DNA of 37,371 nucleotides from an uncultured Gemmatimonadales bacterium. GTDB taxonomy: Bacteria > Gemmatimonadota > Gemmatimonadetes > Palauibacterales > Palauibacteraceae. The notes beneath the pieces were generated by a model. It saw only the letters and a list, made by a program, of their open reading frames with translations. It had not been told where the DNA came from and did no database searches. Of this stretch, positions 24,424-32,485 are shown one piece after another. The DNA lies in NCBI GenBank assembly GCA_947259585.1, contig CAMYMV010000031.1, positions 1-37,371 of the forward strand. Direction: 5' to 3'. A program made the translations under genes and the position numbers. Positions within the stretch are counted from its first letter, which is position 1, and every line of letters starts with the position of its first letter.

Positions 24424-26379
24424 ATGAGCCAGAATACCATCTCCGCACTTCTTCCCGACGATTCGCGAACGGAGCTGCCGGCTGGAGCGTCGGCCGCCGA
24501 CCTGGCGGCCGCGATCGGTCCCAGGCTGGCGCGCGCCGCGGTGGCGGCACGTGTCGACGGAGAGCTATGGGACCTGGGCCGGCCGCTGGCAGACGGCGCG
24601 CGCGTCGAGATCGTGACGCGCGGCGACGCCGACCCCGACGCCCTCTACGCACTGAGGCACTCCGCGGCCCACGTGCTCGCCACGGCGGTACGTGAGCTGT
24701 ACCCGGACGCCGGCATCGGCTTCGGTCCGCCCATCGAGGATGGCTTCTACTACGACTTCGATGTCGAGGAGCCTTTCACGCCCGACGACCTGGAGCGGAT
24801 AGAGGCCAGGATGGCCGAGGTCGTCGCGGCGAGCCACCCGTTCGAGCGCAGCGAGCTCCAGCGCGAGGAGGCGGAGGAGCTCTTCGGGGACGATCCCCTG
24901 AAGCTCGAGAGGCTGGCCGAGATCCCGGAGGGTGAGACGATCTCTGCCTATCGGGACGGTCCCTTCGTCGATCTCTGCCGGGGACCCCACGTGCCGGACA
25001 CGGGCGAGATCGAACACTTCAAGCTCCTCAGCGCGGCGGGCGCGTACTGGAGAGGCGACGAGAGACGTCAGATGCTCCAGCGCATCTACGGGACCGCCTT
25101 CTTCAGCCAGGATGCCCTGAGGGAGCACCTGCACCGCCTCGAGGAAGCACGGCGGCGGGATCACCGAAAGCTCGGTCAGGAGCTGGATCTGTTCAGCATC
25201 CAGGAGGACATCGGGCCCGGCCTGGTCTGCTGGCATCCCAAGGGAGCGAGGATGCAGCTCGAGCTTCGGCGCTGGATCGAGGCGCTGCTGGAGAAGCGCG
25301 GCTACGAGTTCGTCTACACGCCGCATCTCTCCAGCGAGGCCCTGTTCGAGCGTTCCGGCCATCTGCAGGCGTACTCCGAGAACATGTACCCGAGCATGCA
25401 AGGCGAAGGCGAGAAGGAGGCCTATCGGGTCAAACCGATGAACTGCCCGGGCCACACGCTCATCTACGCAGCGCGGCAGCGGAGCTATCGGGATCTGCCG
25501 CTGCGCCTGAGCGAGATCGCCAACGTCTACCGGTACGAGCGATCCGGAACCCTGCACGGCCTGTTGAGGGTGCGGATGCTGACGATGGACGACGGTCACA
25601 TCTTCTGCACGCCCGATCAGGTGGAGGATGAGATCTTCACCGCCCTGGACCTGGTCGATGAGGTCATGAACACGCTGGGCCTCGAGTATCGTCTGGACCT
25701 GGCGACCCGTCCCGAGAAGCGGATCGGCGAGGACGAGGTTTGGGATCACGCCGAGGCCTCCTTGTATCAGGCACTCGAGCGTCTGGCGGTGGACTACGGA
25801 CTCGACGAGGGAGGTGGGGCGTTCTACGGTCCGAAGATCGACATCAAGTTCCGGGATGCGATCGGCCGAGAGTGGCAGGGCGCCACGATTCAGCTCGACT
25901 TCAATCTGCCCGAGCGGTTCGATCTGGAGTACATCGGTCCGGACAACAAGCCGCACAGGCCGGCCATGATCCACCGCGCCATCTTCGGGACGCTGGAGCG
26001 TTTCACGGGCGTTCTGATCGAGCACTTCGCGGGTGCGTTTCCGGTGTGGCTCGCACCGGAGCAGGTCCGGGTGCTTCCGATCACGGATGGACATTCCGAG
26101 GGCGCCCGCGCGATCGTGGATCGCCTGCGGGCTGCCGGGCTGCGGGTCGAGCTCGATGACCGGTCGGATACCCTCAGCTACCGAATCCGCGACGGCGAGG
26201 TCATGAAGGTGCCCTATCTCCTGGTCGTTGGCGATCGGGAGCTCGAGGCCGCGACGGTCGCCGTTCGAGCTCATGGAGCCCGGAAGAAGCAGGTGGTGAT
26301 GCAGGTGGACGACTTCGTTGCTGCCGTTCAGGAGAAGGTCCGCGCGAAGGAGCTCGATCCGGCACTGGAGGCTGCCTGA
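24424..26379 (+). CDS. thrS: Threonyl-tRNA synthetase
   Basis: The 651-residue enzyme attaches threonine to tRNA-Thr and edits Ser-tRNA-Thr. Domains in order: TGS (1-62), the editing domain with HSAAH (about 79-83) and DLCRGPH (second metal set), the class II catalytic core (about 250-545) and the anticodon-binding domain. Zinc ligands are Cys341 (MNCPGH), His392 (DDGHIF) and His517 (MIHRAIF). Motif 2 is RYERSGTLHGLLRVR. Immediately after it, the common FTQDDAH is LTMDDGH here, so Gln381 of E. coli corresponds to Met388. The start at 24424 places the TGS domain normally. It is followed by the infC leader. Confidence 0.97.
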   Translation: MSQNTISALLPDDSRTELPAGASAADLAAAIGPRLARAAVAARVDGELWDLGRPLADGARVEIVTRGDADPDALYALRHSAAHVLATAVRELYPDAGIGFGPPIEDGFYYDFDVEEPFTPDDLERIEARMAEVVAASHPFERSELQREEAEELFGDDPLKLERLAEIPEGETISAYRDGPFVDLCRGPHVPDTGEIEHFKLLSAAGAYWRGDERRQMLQRIYGTAFFSQDALREHLHRLEEARRRDHRKLGQELDLFSIQEDIGPGLVCWHPKGARMQLELRRWIEALLEKRGYEFVYTPHLSSEALFERSGHLQAYSENMYPSMQGEGEKEAYRVKPMNCPGHTLIYAARQRSYRDLPLRLSEIANVYRYERSGTLHGLLRVRMLTMDDGHIFCTPDQVEDEIFTALDLVDEVMNTLGLEYRLDLATRPEKRIGEDEVWDHAEASLYQALERLAVDYGLDEGGGAFYGPKIDIKFRDAIGREWQGATIQLDFNLPERFDLEYIGPDNKPHRPAMIHRAIFGTLERFTGVLIEHFAGAFPVWLAPEQVRVLPITDGHSEGARAIVDRLRAAGLRVELDDRSDTLSYRIRDGEVMKVPYLLVVGDRELEAATVAVRAHGARKKQVVMQVDDFVAAVQEKVRAKELDPALEAA

Positions 26380-26443
26380 GCCGTCCCCCCGAGGGTGCCT
26401 CGCGCCACTCCCGCGGCGTCCCGCGAGCATGAACGGGCCCGCG

Positions 26444-26472
26444 TTGACAGATCGTCAGGCCCCGCCTACCTT
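26444..26472 (+). promoter_or_regulatory. Sigma-70-like promoter in front of infC leader
   Basis: TTGACA at 26444-26449 is a perfect -35 box. A 17-bp spacer leads to TACCTT (26467-26472), an imperfect -10 (3 of 6). Transcription would begin near 26479 and make a leader of about 215 nt. It sits in the 318-bp gap after thrS, which is otherwise free of coding sequence. Confidence 0.55.
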
Positions 26473-26479
26473 TCGCCGC

Positions 26480-26697
26480 CCTGACAACTAGGCAAGCGGA
26501 GCACAGCTCCCACCCTTCGGCGTTCCGGCTCTTCGAGGCCGGAGACAGCTGCCGGGTCCGAAGCACGGACGAGCCGTCGGCTCGCCCCTGCTCATCGCGC
26601 GGATAACGCGCGTACCCGGACGGCCAGGCCGTACCGGGTTTTTTGTTTCGTATCCGCCGTCCGGCCAAGGACGAGGTAGCGCGGCGGGATTGTTCCA
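26480..26697 (+). promoter_or_regulatory. Structured leader of infC-rpmI-rplT, candidate attenuator
   Basis: The leader contains hairpins at 26524-26543 (TCCGGC/GCCGGA), 26570-26584 (CGAGCC/GGCTCG) and 26597-26611 (GCGCG/CGCGC), then an intrinsic terminator at 26614-26644. An upstream CCGGGT at 26552-26557 is complementary to the terminator's 5' arm (ACCCGG), the same six bases that the 3' arm uses, so an antitermination pairing is possible. In Firmicutes and in E. coli, L20 represses its own operon by binding a leader RNA; here the same logic is inferred from position only. Confidence 0.5.
26614..26644 (+). terminator. Intrinsic terminator just upstream of infC
   Basis: ACCCGG and ACGG pair with CCGT and CCGGGT around a short loop, with one bulged A, and six T follow at 26639-26644. 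It lies 53 bases before the infC start, so transcription of infC must read through it, which is typical of attenuation. Confidence 0.75.
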
Positions 26698-27240
26698 GTG
26701 TCCGAGAGAGGGGACGTGAGCCAGGAAGAACTGAGAGTCAACGATCGAATCCGAATCAGCCCGATCCGCCTGATCGATGACGAAGGAGAGCAGGTGGGCA
26801 TCGTTCCGACCGACGAAGCGAGACGCATGGCGCGGGAGCGCGGCCTGGACCTCGTAGAGGTGGCGCCCAACGCCCGCCCCCCGGTCTGCAAGCTGATGGA
26901 CTACGGGAAACACAAGTACGAGCTGGCGAGGAAGCTCCGCGAGGCGAAGAAGAAGCAGCACAACATACATGTGAAGGAAGTCAAGCTGCGGCCCCGGATC
27001 GAGACCCACGACCTCGAGTTCAAGATGCGCCATGCGCGGCGATTCTTCGAAGAGGGTGACAAGGTCAAGTTCACGCTGATGTTCCGTGGTCGAGAGGTCA
27101 CCCACCCGGAGCTCGGCATCCGGTTGCTGGAGCAGGTGAAGGGAGAGCTGCAGGATGTCGCCGCCGTGGAGACCGCGATCGCGCGCGAAGGGCGCACGAT
27201 GACCATGGTCATGGCGCCGCACCGGGTCGAGGTGGAATGA
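26698..27240 (+). CDS. infC: Translation initiation factor IF-3
   Basis: This is a 180-residue IF-3 from GTG 26698. IF-3 binds the 30S subunit, checks initiator tRNA and keeps the subunits apart. The N-domain opens with ELRVNDRIRISPIRLIDDEGEQVGIVPTDEA, followed by LDLVEVAPNARPPVCKLMDYGKHKYE. The Lys-rich linker joins to the C-domain with KEVKLRPRIETHDLEFKMRHARRFFEEGDKVKFTLMFRGREV. All parts are the usual length. Other in-frame starts are GTG 26716 and ATT 26689; ATT is notable because infC in enterobacteria begins with a rare AUU for autoregulation, but the ribosome-site support here is weak. Confidence 0.95.
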   Translation: MSERGDVSQEELRVNDRIRISPIRLIDDEGEQVGIVPTDEARRMARERGLDLVEVAPNARPPVCKLMDYGKHKYELARKLREAKKKQHNIHVKEVKLRPRIETHDLEFKMRHARRFFEEGDKVKFTLMFRGREVTHPELGIRLLEQVKGELQDVAAVETAIAREGRTMTMVMAPHRVEVE

Positions 27241-27289
27241 GTGATGCGCGCCGGCTGAGCCATACGTGCCGGAAAGGAGTCTAGATCAG

Positions 27290-27484
27290 ATGCCGAAGAT
27301 GAAGACGCGCCGGTCGGCCGCGAAGCGGTTCAGCAAGAGCGGCTCCGGAGGTTTGCGAAGGAGGAGGGCGTTCTCCAGCCACATCCTCACCAAGAAGAGC
27401 CGCAAGAGGAAGCGCCGTCTGCGCAAGCCGACGAGCGTCTCGAGGGCGGACACGAAACGGGTCAAGCGGATGCTGGCGCAGTAG
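27290..27484 (+). CDS. rpmI: 50S ribosomal protein L35
   Basis: ATG 27290 with GGAAAGGAG upstream gives 64 residues: [20 protein letters not shown], an Arg-rich centre ([17 protein letters not shown]) and KRVKRMLAQ at the end. The length and basic composition are exactly those of L35. It lies between infC and rplT, the universal order. Confidence 0.95.
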   Translation: MPKMKTRRSAAKRFSKSGSGGLRRRRAFSSHILTKKSRKRKRRLRKPTSVSRADTKRVKRMLAQ

Positions 27485-27525
27485 ACCTGGCACGGCGGAC
27501 CCGGGACAGTAGACCCGGGACCGTA
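27484..27525 (+). repeat. Tandem 14-bp repeats in the rpmI-rplT gap
   Basis: GACCCGGGACAGTA (27498-27511) and GACCCGGGACCGTA (27512-27525) agree in 13 of 14 bases. The preceding 14 bases (from 27484) resemble them more loosely (about 9 of 14). Each unit contains the palindrome CCCGGG. The segment starts on the last base of the rpmI stop and ends 57 bases before rplT. Confidence 0.6.
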
Positions 27526-27582
27526 GAGAGCAAGCGGAGCATGGACTTTCGAAGCGACAGATCCAGATAAAGAGATGAGACG

Positions 27583-27939
27583 ATGCCTCGCGTAAAGACG
27601 AACGTCGCGCGAAACAAGCGCAAGAAGAAGCTCATGAAGGAAGCCCGCGGCTACTTCGGCGGGCGGTCCAAGCTGTACCGGCCGGCCAAGGACGCGGTCG
27701 AGCGTGGTTGGGAGTATGCCTATCGCGACCGACGCCGCCGCAAGCGGGATTTCCGGGCGCTGTGGATCAGCCGGATCAACGCGGCTTCGAGGGAGAACGG
27801 CCTCTCCTACTCGCGGTTCATCAGCGGGCTGCGAGGTGCCGGCATCGACCTCAACCGCAAGGTGCTGGCGGATCTGGCCGTCCGGGAGCCGGCGGCGTTC
27901 GCCGAGCTGGTACAGGTGGCCAAGGACCAGCTGCGCTGA
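27583..27939 (+). CDS. rplT: 50S ribosomal protein L20
   Basis: The 118-residue product matches L20: [80 protein letters not shown], ending in the [19 protein letters not shown] helix. It binds 23S rRNA early in 50S assembly, and is the usual autoregulator of infC-rpmI-rplT. The pheS start follows 7 bases after the stop, so the synthetase genes may be partly co-expressed with it. Confidence 0.97.
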   Translation: MPRVKTNVARNKRKKKLMKEARGYFGGRSKLYRPAKDAVERGWEYAYRDRRRRKRDFRALWISRINAASRENGLSYSRFISGLRGAGIDLNRKVLADLAVREPAAFAELVQVAKDQLR

Positions 27940-27946
27940 GGCTGGC

Positions 27947-28978
27947 ATGACCGAGCCGGTTCAGCTCGTCGACGCTCTGAAGCGGATCGAGGCTGACGGC
28001 CTCGCCTCGATCGAGGCGGCGGATTCGCTCGAAGCGCTCGAAGCGCTCAGGGTGCGATTCCTGGGTCGAAGCGGCGATTTGGCCGGCATGCTGAGCCGCA
28101 TCGGCCAGGCGCCGCCCGAGGACCGCCGGGCGATCGGCCAGGCCGCAAACACCGCCAAGCGCCGGCTGCAGGAGGCGCACACCTCTCGTCTGGCGGCCCT
28201 GGAGAGCGCCGAGTCGGCAGGCGTCGCGCAGGCGGACCTCACGATGCCCGGCCGCCGCGCCTGGGAGGGGGGCGTACATCCGGTAACCCGGGTGATCGAT
28301 GAGATCTGCGAGATCTTCCGGGAGCTCGGCTTCTCGAAGGTGCGAGGTCCGGAGGCGGAGACGGAGTGGTACAACTTCCAGGCCCTCAACATCCCGCTCG
28401 AGCACCCGGCGGCCGACATGTGGGACACCTTCTACCTGGCCGACGGGGTCGTCCTGCGCAGCCACACGTCCCCGGTGCAGGCCCGCATCATGGAGACGCA
28501 CGAGCCGCCCGTGAGGGTCGTCGTTCCCGGCCTGTGCTACCGGCGGGACCCGTTCGATCCGACGCACGCGCCAGCCTTCGAGCAGATCGAGGGGTTGGCG
28601 GTGGACGAGGGGATCGACTTCGTGGAGTTCCGATCCACCATCGAGCATTTCGTTCATCGCTTCTTCGGCCGGGAGACGACAGCTCGATTCCGCCCGGCCT
28701 ACTTTCCCTTCACCGAGCCTTCGGCCGAGGTCGACGTCTCGTGTCACATGTGCGGGGGATCCGGGTGCTCTACCTGCAAGGGAACGGGCTGGATCGAGAT
28801 CATGGGCTCCGGAATGGTCCACCCGGCCGTGTTCGAGGCGGTAGGCTACGATCCGGAGCGGTACACGGGCTACGCGTTCGGCATGGGCTCGGCCCGGATC
28901 GCCATGCTCAGGTACGGGATCCCGGACATCCGGCTCTTCTACGAGGGGGATGCCCGTTTTCTGGCGCAGTTTCGCTAG
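27947..28978 (+). CDS. pheS: Phenylalanyl-tRNA synthetase alpha subunit
   Basis: ATG 27947 gives a 343-residue protein of normal length; the frame is open upstream through rplT, but that part is not PheS. The N-terminal coiled coil (about 1-85) is followed by the catalytic core with motif 2 (RSHTSPVQARIMETHEPPVRVVVPGLCYRRD) and motif 3 (GYAFGMGSARIAMLRYGIPDIR). Just before GSGMVHP it has the four-cysteine knuckle CHMCGGSGCSTCKGTGW, a zinc-ribbon-like insertion found in some phyla and absent in E. coli PheS. It pairs with PheT in an alpha2-beta2 enzyme. Confidence 0.97.
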   Translation: MTEPVQLVDALKRIEADGLASIEAADSLEALEALRVRFLGRSGDLAGMLSRIGQAPPEDRRAIGQAANTAKRRLQEAHTSRLAALESAESAGVAQADLTMPGRRAWEGGVHPVTRVIDEICEIFRELGFSKVRGPEAETEWYNFQALNIPLEHPAADMWDTFYLADGVVLRSHTSPVQARIMETHEPPVRVVVPGLCYRRDPFDPTHAPAFEQIEGLAVDEGIDFVEFRSTIEHFVHRFFGRETTARFRPAYFPFTEPSAEVDVSCHMCGGSGCSTCKGTGWIEIMGSGMVHPAVFEAVGYDPERYTGYAFGMGSARIAMLRYGIPDIRLFYEGDARFLAQFR

Positions 28979-29055
28979 TCACGACGCCCCGGACGGATCG
29001 CGGTGGCGGCGTCGCGAATCGCCGCGTATGTTTGGCTACCTAAAGCCGTTTCTGC

Positions 29056-29092
29056 GATCGACGCTTTAAAGTCAACTAAAATATACGTGTTG
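29056..29092 (+). promoter_or_regulatory. AT-rich promoter-like stretch in the pheS-pheT gap
   Basis: The 161-bp gap contains an A/T-rich patch (CTTTAAAGTCAACTAAAATA, about 29063-29084), unlike the surrounding sequence. TAAAAT at 29077-29082 is a good -10 candidate, but no clear -35 is at the right distance. It may drive pheT alone. Confidence 0.3.
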
Positions 29093-29139
29093 CAAGTGAG
29101 AGCTGGTTCTCCTCATGGAGTCCCCCGGGAGATGACTCG

Positions 29140-31605
29140 GTGAAAGTCTCCGTCAACTGGCTTCGAGAGCTGGCGCCCGGGATCGACGGATCGCCCGAGG
29201 AGCTTGCCGATCATCTCTCCATGACCGCCGTCGCCGTCGACGAAATCCACCGCGTCGGCGCCGGAATCGAGAGCGTCGTGGTGGCGCGGGTCGAGGAGAC
29301 GACGGCGCATCCGGACGCCGATCGACTCAACCTGGCTTCCATCACGGTCGGGACGGACGAGCCCATCGGAGTCGTCGTCGGAGCGCCGGTGCGAGCAGGA
29401 GCGCTCTATCCGCATGCACCGCCCGGCACGACGCTGCCCGACGGCCTGAAGATCGGGGCCCGCAAGATCCGCGGCGAGACGAGCCACGGGATGCTCTGCT
29501 CGGAGCGCGAGCTGGGGCTGGGCTGGGACCACTCGGGCATCCTCGAGCTTCCACCCGACCTGGTGCCCGGCGAACCGCTCGCGGAGGCGTTGGGCTTCCC
29601 GGACCACGTCCTGGAGCTGGATCTCACCCCGAACCGGGCCGATCTGGCCGGACATCTCGCGGTGGCGCGCGAGCTGGCACCGGAGGGTGGGGCCGGCCTC
29701 GTGCTTCCGTCTTTCGGATCGTCTGCCGATGCCTGGAAGCCGACGTGGATCGATGGAGCCAGCGACGTTTCGGCGGCTGGAGTGCGCGTGATCATCGAGG
29801 ACCCGGAGCGGTGCAGTCGCTTCCTCGGAATCGTGATTCGGGGGGTACGCGTCGGTCCCTCTCCGGCCTGGCTGGCCGCGCGGCTCTGGGCGCTCGGCGG
29901 CCGACCGATCAACAACGTCGTTGATGCCACGAACTACGCGATGCACGAGCTCAACCATCCCCTCCATGCCTACGACCTGGCGACCCTGCGGGGTCCCGAG
30001 GTCAGGGTGCGAGCCGGGAGGGGAGGGGAACGGCTGCGCACGCTGGATGGTGAGGAGCACGTTCTATCCGAGGTCTCTTCCGTCATCGCGGACGCAGACG
30101 GCGCCATCGGCCTCGCCGGAGTCATGGGCGGAGAGGGGACAGAGGTTAGCCCGACGACCACCGACGTGTTCCTCGAGTGCGCCGTCTTCGACCCACTTCG
30201 CACGCGACGGACGGCACGTCGGGCCGGCCTCTCCACCGATGCGTCCTATCGCTTCGAGCGAGGCGTGGATCGCACGGACGTCGAGAAGGCGATCACCCGC
30301 TGCGCCCGCCTGATTCTCGCGACGGCGGGAGGTCGAGCCGAGGAACAGGCGGTTCGGGTCGGACCTCCGCCCGGAGAGCGGATTGTGCTGGGGCTTCGGC
30401 CCTCCCGCGTGCGTCAGGTACTCGGCCGGAGCTTCGAGCGGGAGGAGCTGACCGGCCTTCTCGCCCCGATCGGCTTCGAGCCCGCCAACGGGTCCGGGAA
30501 GGCGGATGATACGCCGCTTCGCCTCTACGTGCCGGGTTGGCGAAACGACGTCACGCGTGAGATCGACCTCGTGGAGGAAGTGGCGCGCCGGCATGGGTAC
30601 AACCGCTTCGAGGGCGGCGCGTTCGCGGTGCGGCCGAGCTCCGTGCCCGACGATCCCGCGTGGGATCGCGCCGAGCGCGTCCGCCGGCTCTTCGTGGCCA
30701 GAGGCTTCCTGGAGGCTCGGAGCGCGAGCTTCGCCACGGGACGGCGAGCCGGTCCGGACGCCGTGGAGCTGCGAAATCCGCTCTCGGCCGAGGAGGCCCG
30801 GTTGCGCACCGACCTGATCGCATCGCTGCTCGACCGGTTGGAATACAACCTGGCTCGCGGCCGCCGGGATGTGAGGCTGTTCGAGATCGGGACGGCCTTC
30901 GCAGCGGGGAGAGACGATGAGGAGTCTCCGGCTCTGCCGCTCGAGGATCTGCGGGCCGCCTTCGTGGTGACGGGAGGTCGTGAGCCCGAGCACTGGGGCG
31001 GCGAGACCGCCGACGTGGGCCTCTGGGATCTCAAGGGCCTGGCCGAGGAGGTCGCCGAGGATCTTCTCGGTGCCGGCGTCACGCCGATTCTCCCTGACGC
31101 CGCCGAGCGAATCGCCGAGGCAGGCCTGGGGCCGGTCGCCCGGTGGCTCGAGGGCGAGGCGTTCGAACTCGAGGGGCAGGGGAGGGTCGTCGGCCTGGCC
31201 GGCAGGGTCATGGCCTCCGCCGTGGATGCCCCTCGTTGGGCGGCTCCGGTGTGGGCCGGCGAGTTTCGGCTCACCGCCGTTCGACTTGACGAGCAGGCCG
31301 CCTTCGCTCCGCTCTCGCCGTACCCTCGCGTCGGCAGGGACCTCGCGATCATCGTGTCGGAGAAGCGAACGGTCTCGGAGCTCGAGGAGGTCATCCGGGA
31401 AGCGTGCCCGCCGTTCCTTGACTCGGTGTGGCTGTTCGACGTGTACGAGGGCGGGGAGATCCCGGAGGGAAGCCGCAGCCTCGCCTGGCGGTTTCGCTTC
31501 CAGGCCGCCGATCGCACACTCACCGACGAGGAGGTAGATGCTGCAATGAACGCCGTCACCTTTGCACTGGAGGAAAAGAGCGATGCCCGCATCCGAACGT
31601 CCTGA
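29140..31605 (+). CDS. pheT: Phenylalanyl-tRNA synthetase beta subunit
   Basis: The 821-residue protein begins with KVSVNWLRELAPGI at GTG 29140, preceded by GGGAGATGA. Domains in order are the tRNA-binding OB domain (about 40-155, with HPDADRLNLASITVG), B3/B4 with the LDLTPNRADLAGHLAVARELA and GRPINNVVDATNYAMHELNHPLHAYD signatures, B5 with RTARRAGLSTDASYRFERGVD, the inactive catalytic-like domain, and the C-terminal ferredoxin-like anticodon-binding domain (SPYPRVGRDLAIIV, ending DEEVDAAMNAV). With PheS it forms the heterotetramer. Its 3' end overlaps the next gene's start by 23 bp. Confidence 0.97.
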   Translation: MKVSVNWLRELAPGIDGSPEELADHLSMTAVAVDEIHRVGAGIESVVVARVEETTAHPDADRLNLASITVGTDEPIGVVVGAPVRAGALYPHAPPGTTLPDGLKIGARKIRGETSHGMLCSERELGLGWDHSGILELPPDLVPGEPLAEALGFPDHVLELDLTPNRADLAGHLAVARELAPEGGAGLVLPSFGSSADAWKPTWIDGASDVSAAGVRVIIEDPERCSRFLGIVIRGVRVGPSPAWLAARLWALGGRPINNVVDATNYAMHELNHPLHAYDLATLRGPEVRVRAGRGGERLRTLDGEEHVLSEVSSVIADADGAIGLAGVMGGEGTEVSPTTTDVFLECAVFDPLRTRRTARRAGLSTDASYRFERGVDRTDVEKAITRCARLILATAGGRAEEQAVRVGPPPGERIVLGLRPSRVRQVLGRSFEREELTGLLAPIGFEPANGSGKADDTPLRLYVPGWRNDVTREIDLVEEVARRHGYNRFEGGAFAVRPSSVPDDPAWDRAERVRRLFVARGFLEARSASFATGRRAGPDAVELRNPLSAEEARLRTDLIASLLDRLEYNLARGRRDVRLFEIGTAFAAGRDDEESPALPLEDLRAAFVVTGGREPEHWGGETADVGLWDLKGLAEEVAEDLLGAGVTPILPDAAERIAEAGLGPVARWLEGEAFELEGQGRVVGLAGRVMASAVDAPRWAAPVWAGEFRLTAVRLDEQAAFAPLSPYPRVGRDLAIIVSEKRTVSELEEVIREACPPFLDSVWLFDVYEGGEIPEGSRSLAWRFRFQAADRTLTDEEVDAAMNAVTFALEEKSDARIRTS

Positions 31606-31945
31606 CTCCGAAGGAGGGGACCAAGCGATGGAAGAGGTCGTGGCCGACGCTCCCGACATCGACAAGGAGATCACGAGTCTCGAGGCGGCGGTGGACTCCC
31701 TCACCAGCAGCTTCGGGGTCATGAGGGAACGCGCGAACGTCGCCGAGGAGAACCATCGGAAGCTGGCCGAGGCGTTGCGCGACACCGATCTGGAGGAGAT
31801 GGCTCCGACGGAGCTGCAGACCCGGCTCGAGGAGCTGGCCGAGGAGAACGGGCGCCTCAGGGCGGCCGTGAACGAGGCACGAGGCCGAGCGGACCGCATA
31901 CGGAGCCGCCTGATGTTGATGGAGGACGAGCTGGCCGATGACTGA
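31583..31945 (+). CDS. Coiled-coil protein upstream of zapA
   Basis: ATG 31583 is chosen because GGAGG lies 9 bases upstream, inside the end of pheT. The 120-residue product is almost entirely helical with heptad patterning: DIDKEITSLEAAVDSLTSSF, ERANVAEENHRKLAEALRD, then LQTRLEELAEENGRLRAAV and ADRIRSRLMLMEDELADD. It has no other motif. Its position between pheT and zapA, with an 8-bp overlap with zapA, suggests a role beside ZapA in division, similar in shape to ZapB, but homology to ZapB is not shown. Confidence 0.75.
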   Translation: MPASERPDSEGGDQAMEEVVADAPDIDKEITSLEAAVDSLTSSFGVMRERANVAEENHRKLAEALRDTDLEEMAPTELQTRLEELAEENGRLRAAVNEARGRADRIRSRLMLMEDELADD

Positions 31946-32255
31946 GAACGACGACAAGGGTGGCGACCACAAGGCCGTGCGGGTGAACATTTTCGGCGAG
32001 GATTACCTTATCCGGTCGGAGATGGGTGAGGCGTATACCGAGCGCTGCGCCCGCTACGTGGACTCGGCGATCCAGGAAGCGCACGTGCGGGGCCACGTGG
32101 CTGAGCCGCACAAGGCGGCGATCCTCGCTGCCATGCAGATCACTGATCGACTCTTCCGGGCGTACGCGGACGCGGAAGACCTGCAGCGTGAACTGGGCGA
32201 TCGCGTTACCGAGATGCGCGGGCGGATCGAGGCGGTGCTGGGCGCGGGCGACTGA
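31938..32255 (+). CDS. zapA: Cell division protein ZapA
   Basis: This is a 105-residue ZapA-type protein. The N-domain has KAVRVNIFGEDYLIRSEMGEAYTERCARYVDSAI, in which VRVNIFGEDYLIRS is the ZapA signature, and the C-terminal half is a coiled coil (AILAAMQITDRLFRAYADAEDLQRELGDRVTEMRGRIEAV). ZapA binds and bundles FtsZ protofilaments at mid-cell. The start overlaps the coiled-coil gene, so the two are coupled. Confidence 0.9.
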   Translation: MTENDDKGGDHKAVRVNIFGEDYLIRSEMGEAYTERCARYVDSAIQEAHVRGHVAEPHKAAILAAMQITDRLFRAYADAEDLQRELGDRVTEMRGRIEAVLGAGD

Positions 32256-32398
32256 TCCCTGGCCGCTTGCGACGCTATCGGCGGCGGCCCAACTTGATGT
32301 TGCCAGTGTGTGCTGCCGGGCTTTGATATTCCTCGTTCCTGTACATAGATGCGGCGTGTCGCTCAACGACGCGTCGCCGGTTGCCCATCTCGGCTGAC

Positions 32399-32434
32399 GG
32401 TCGGCGCGCGCAGGCGCTCGACCGCTTTTTTTTT
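32399..32434 (+). terminator. Strong intrinsic terminator between zapA and rny
   Basis: GGTCG and GCGC pair with GCGC and CGACC (one T bulged) around GCGCAG, followed by nine T at 32426-32434. It ends the upstream transcript, or a short RNA, 51 bases before rny. The 143 bases between zapA and the stem hold no gene I recognise. Confidence 0.85.
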
Positions 32435-32485
32435 GCTTCTGCAGGGCGTCCCGGGAACCCTGCCGACATAGATATTCGGAGCCCG

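Noticed and set aside
24565..26430. 621-codon minus-strand frame
   Set aside because: Antisense of thrS, which is unambiguous.
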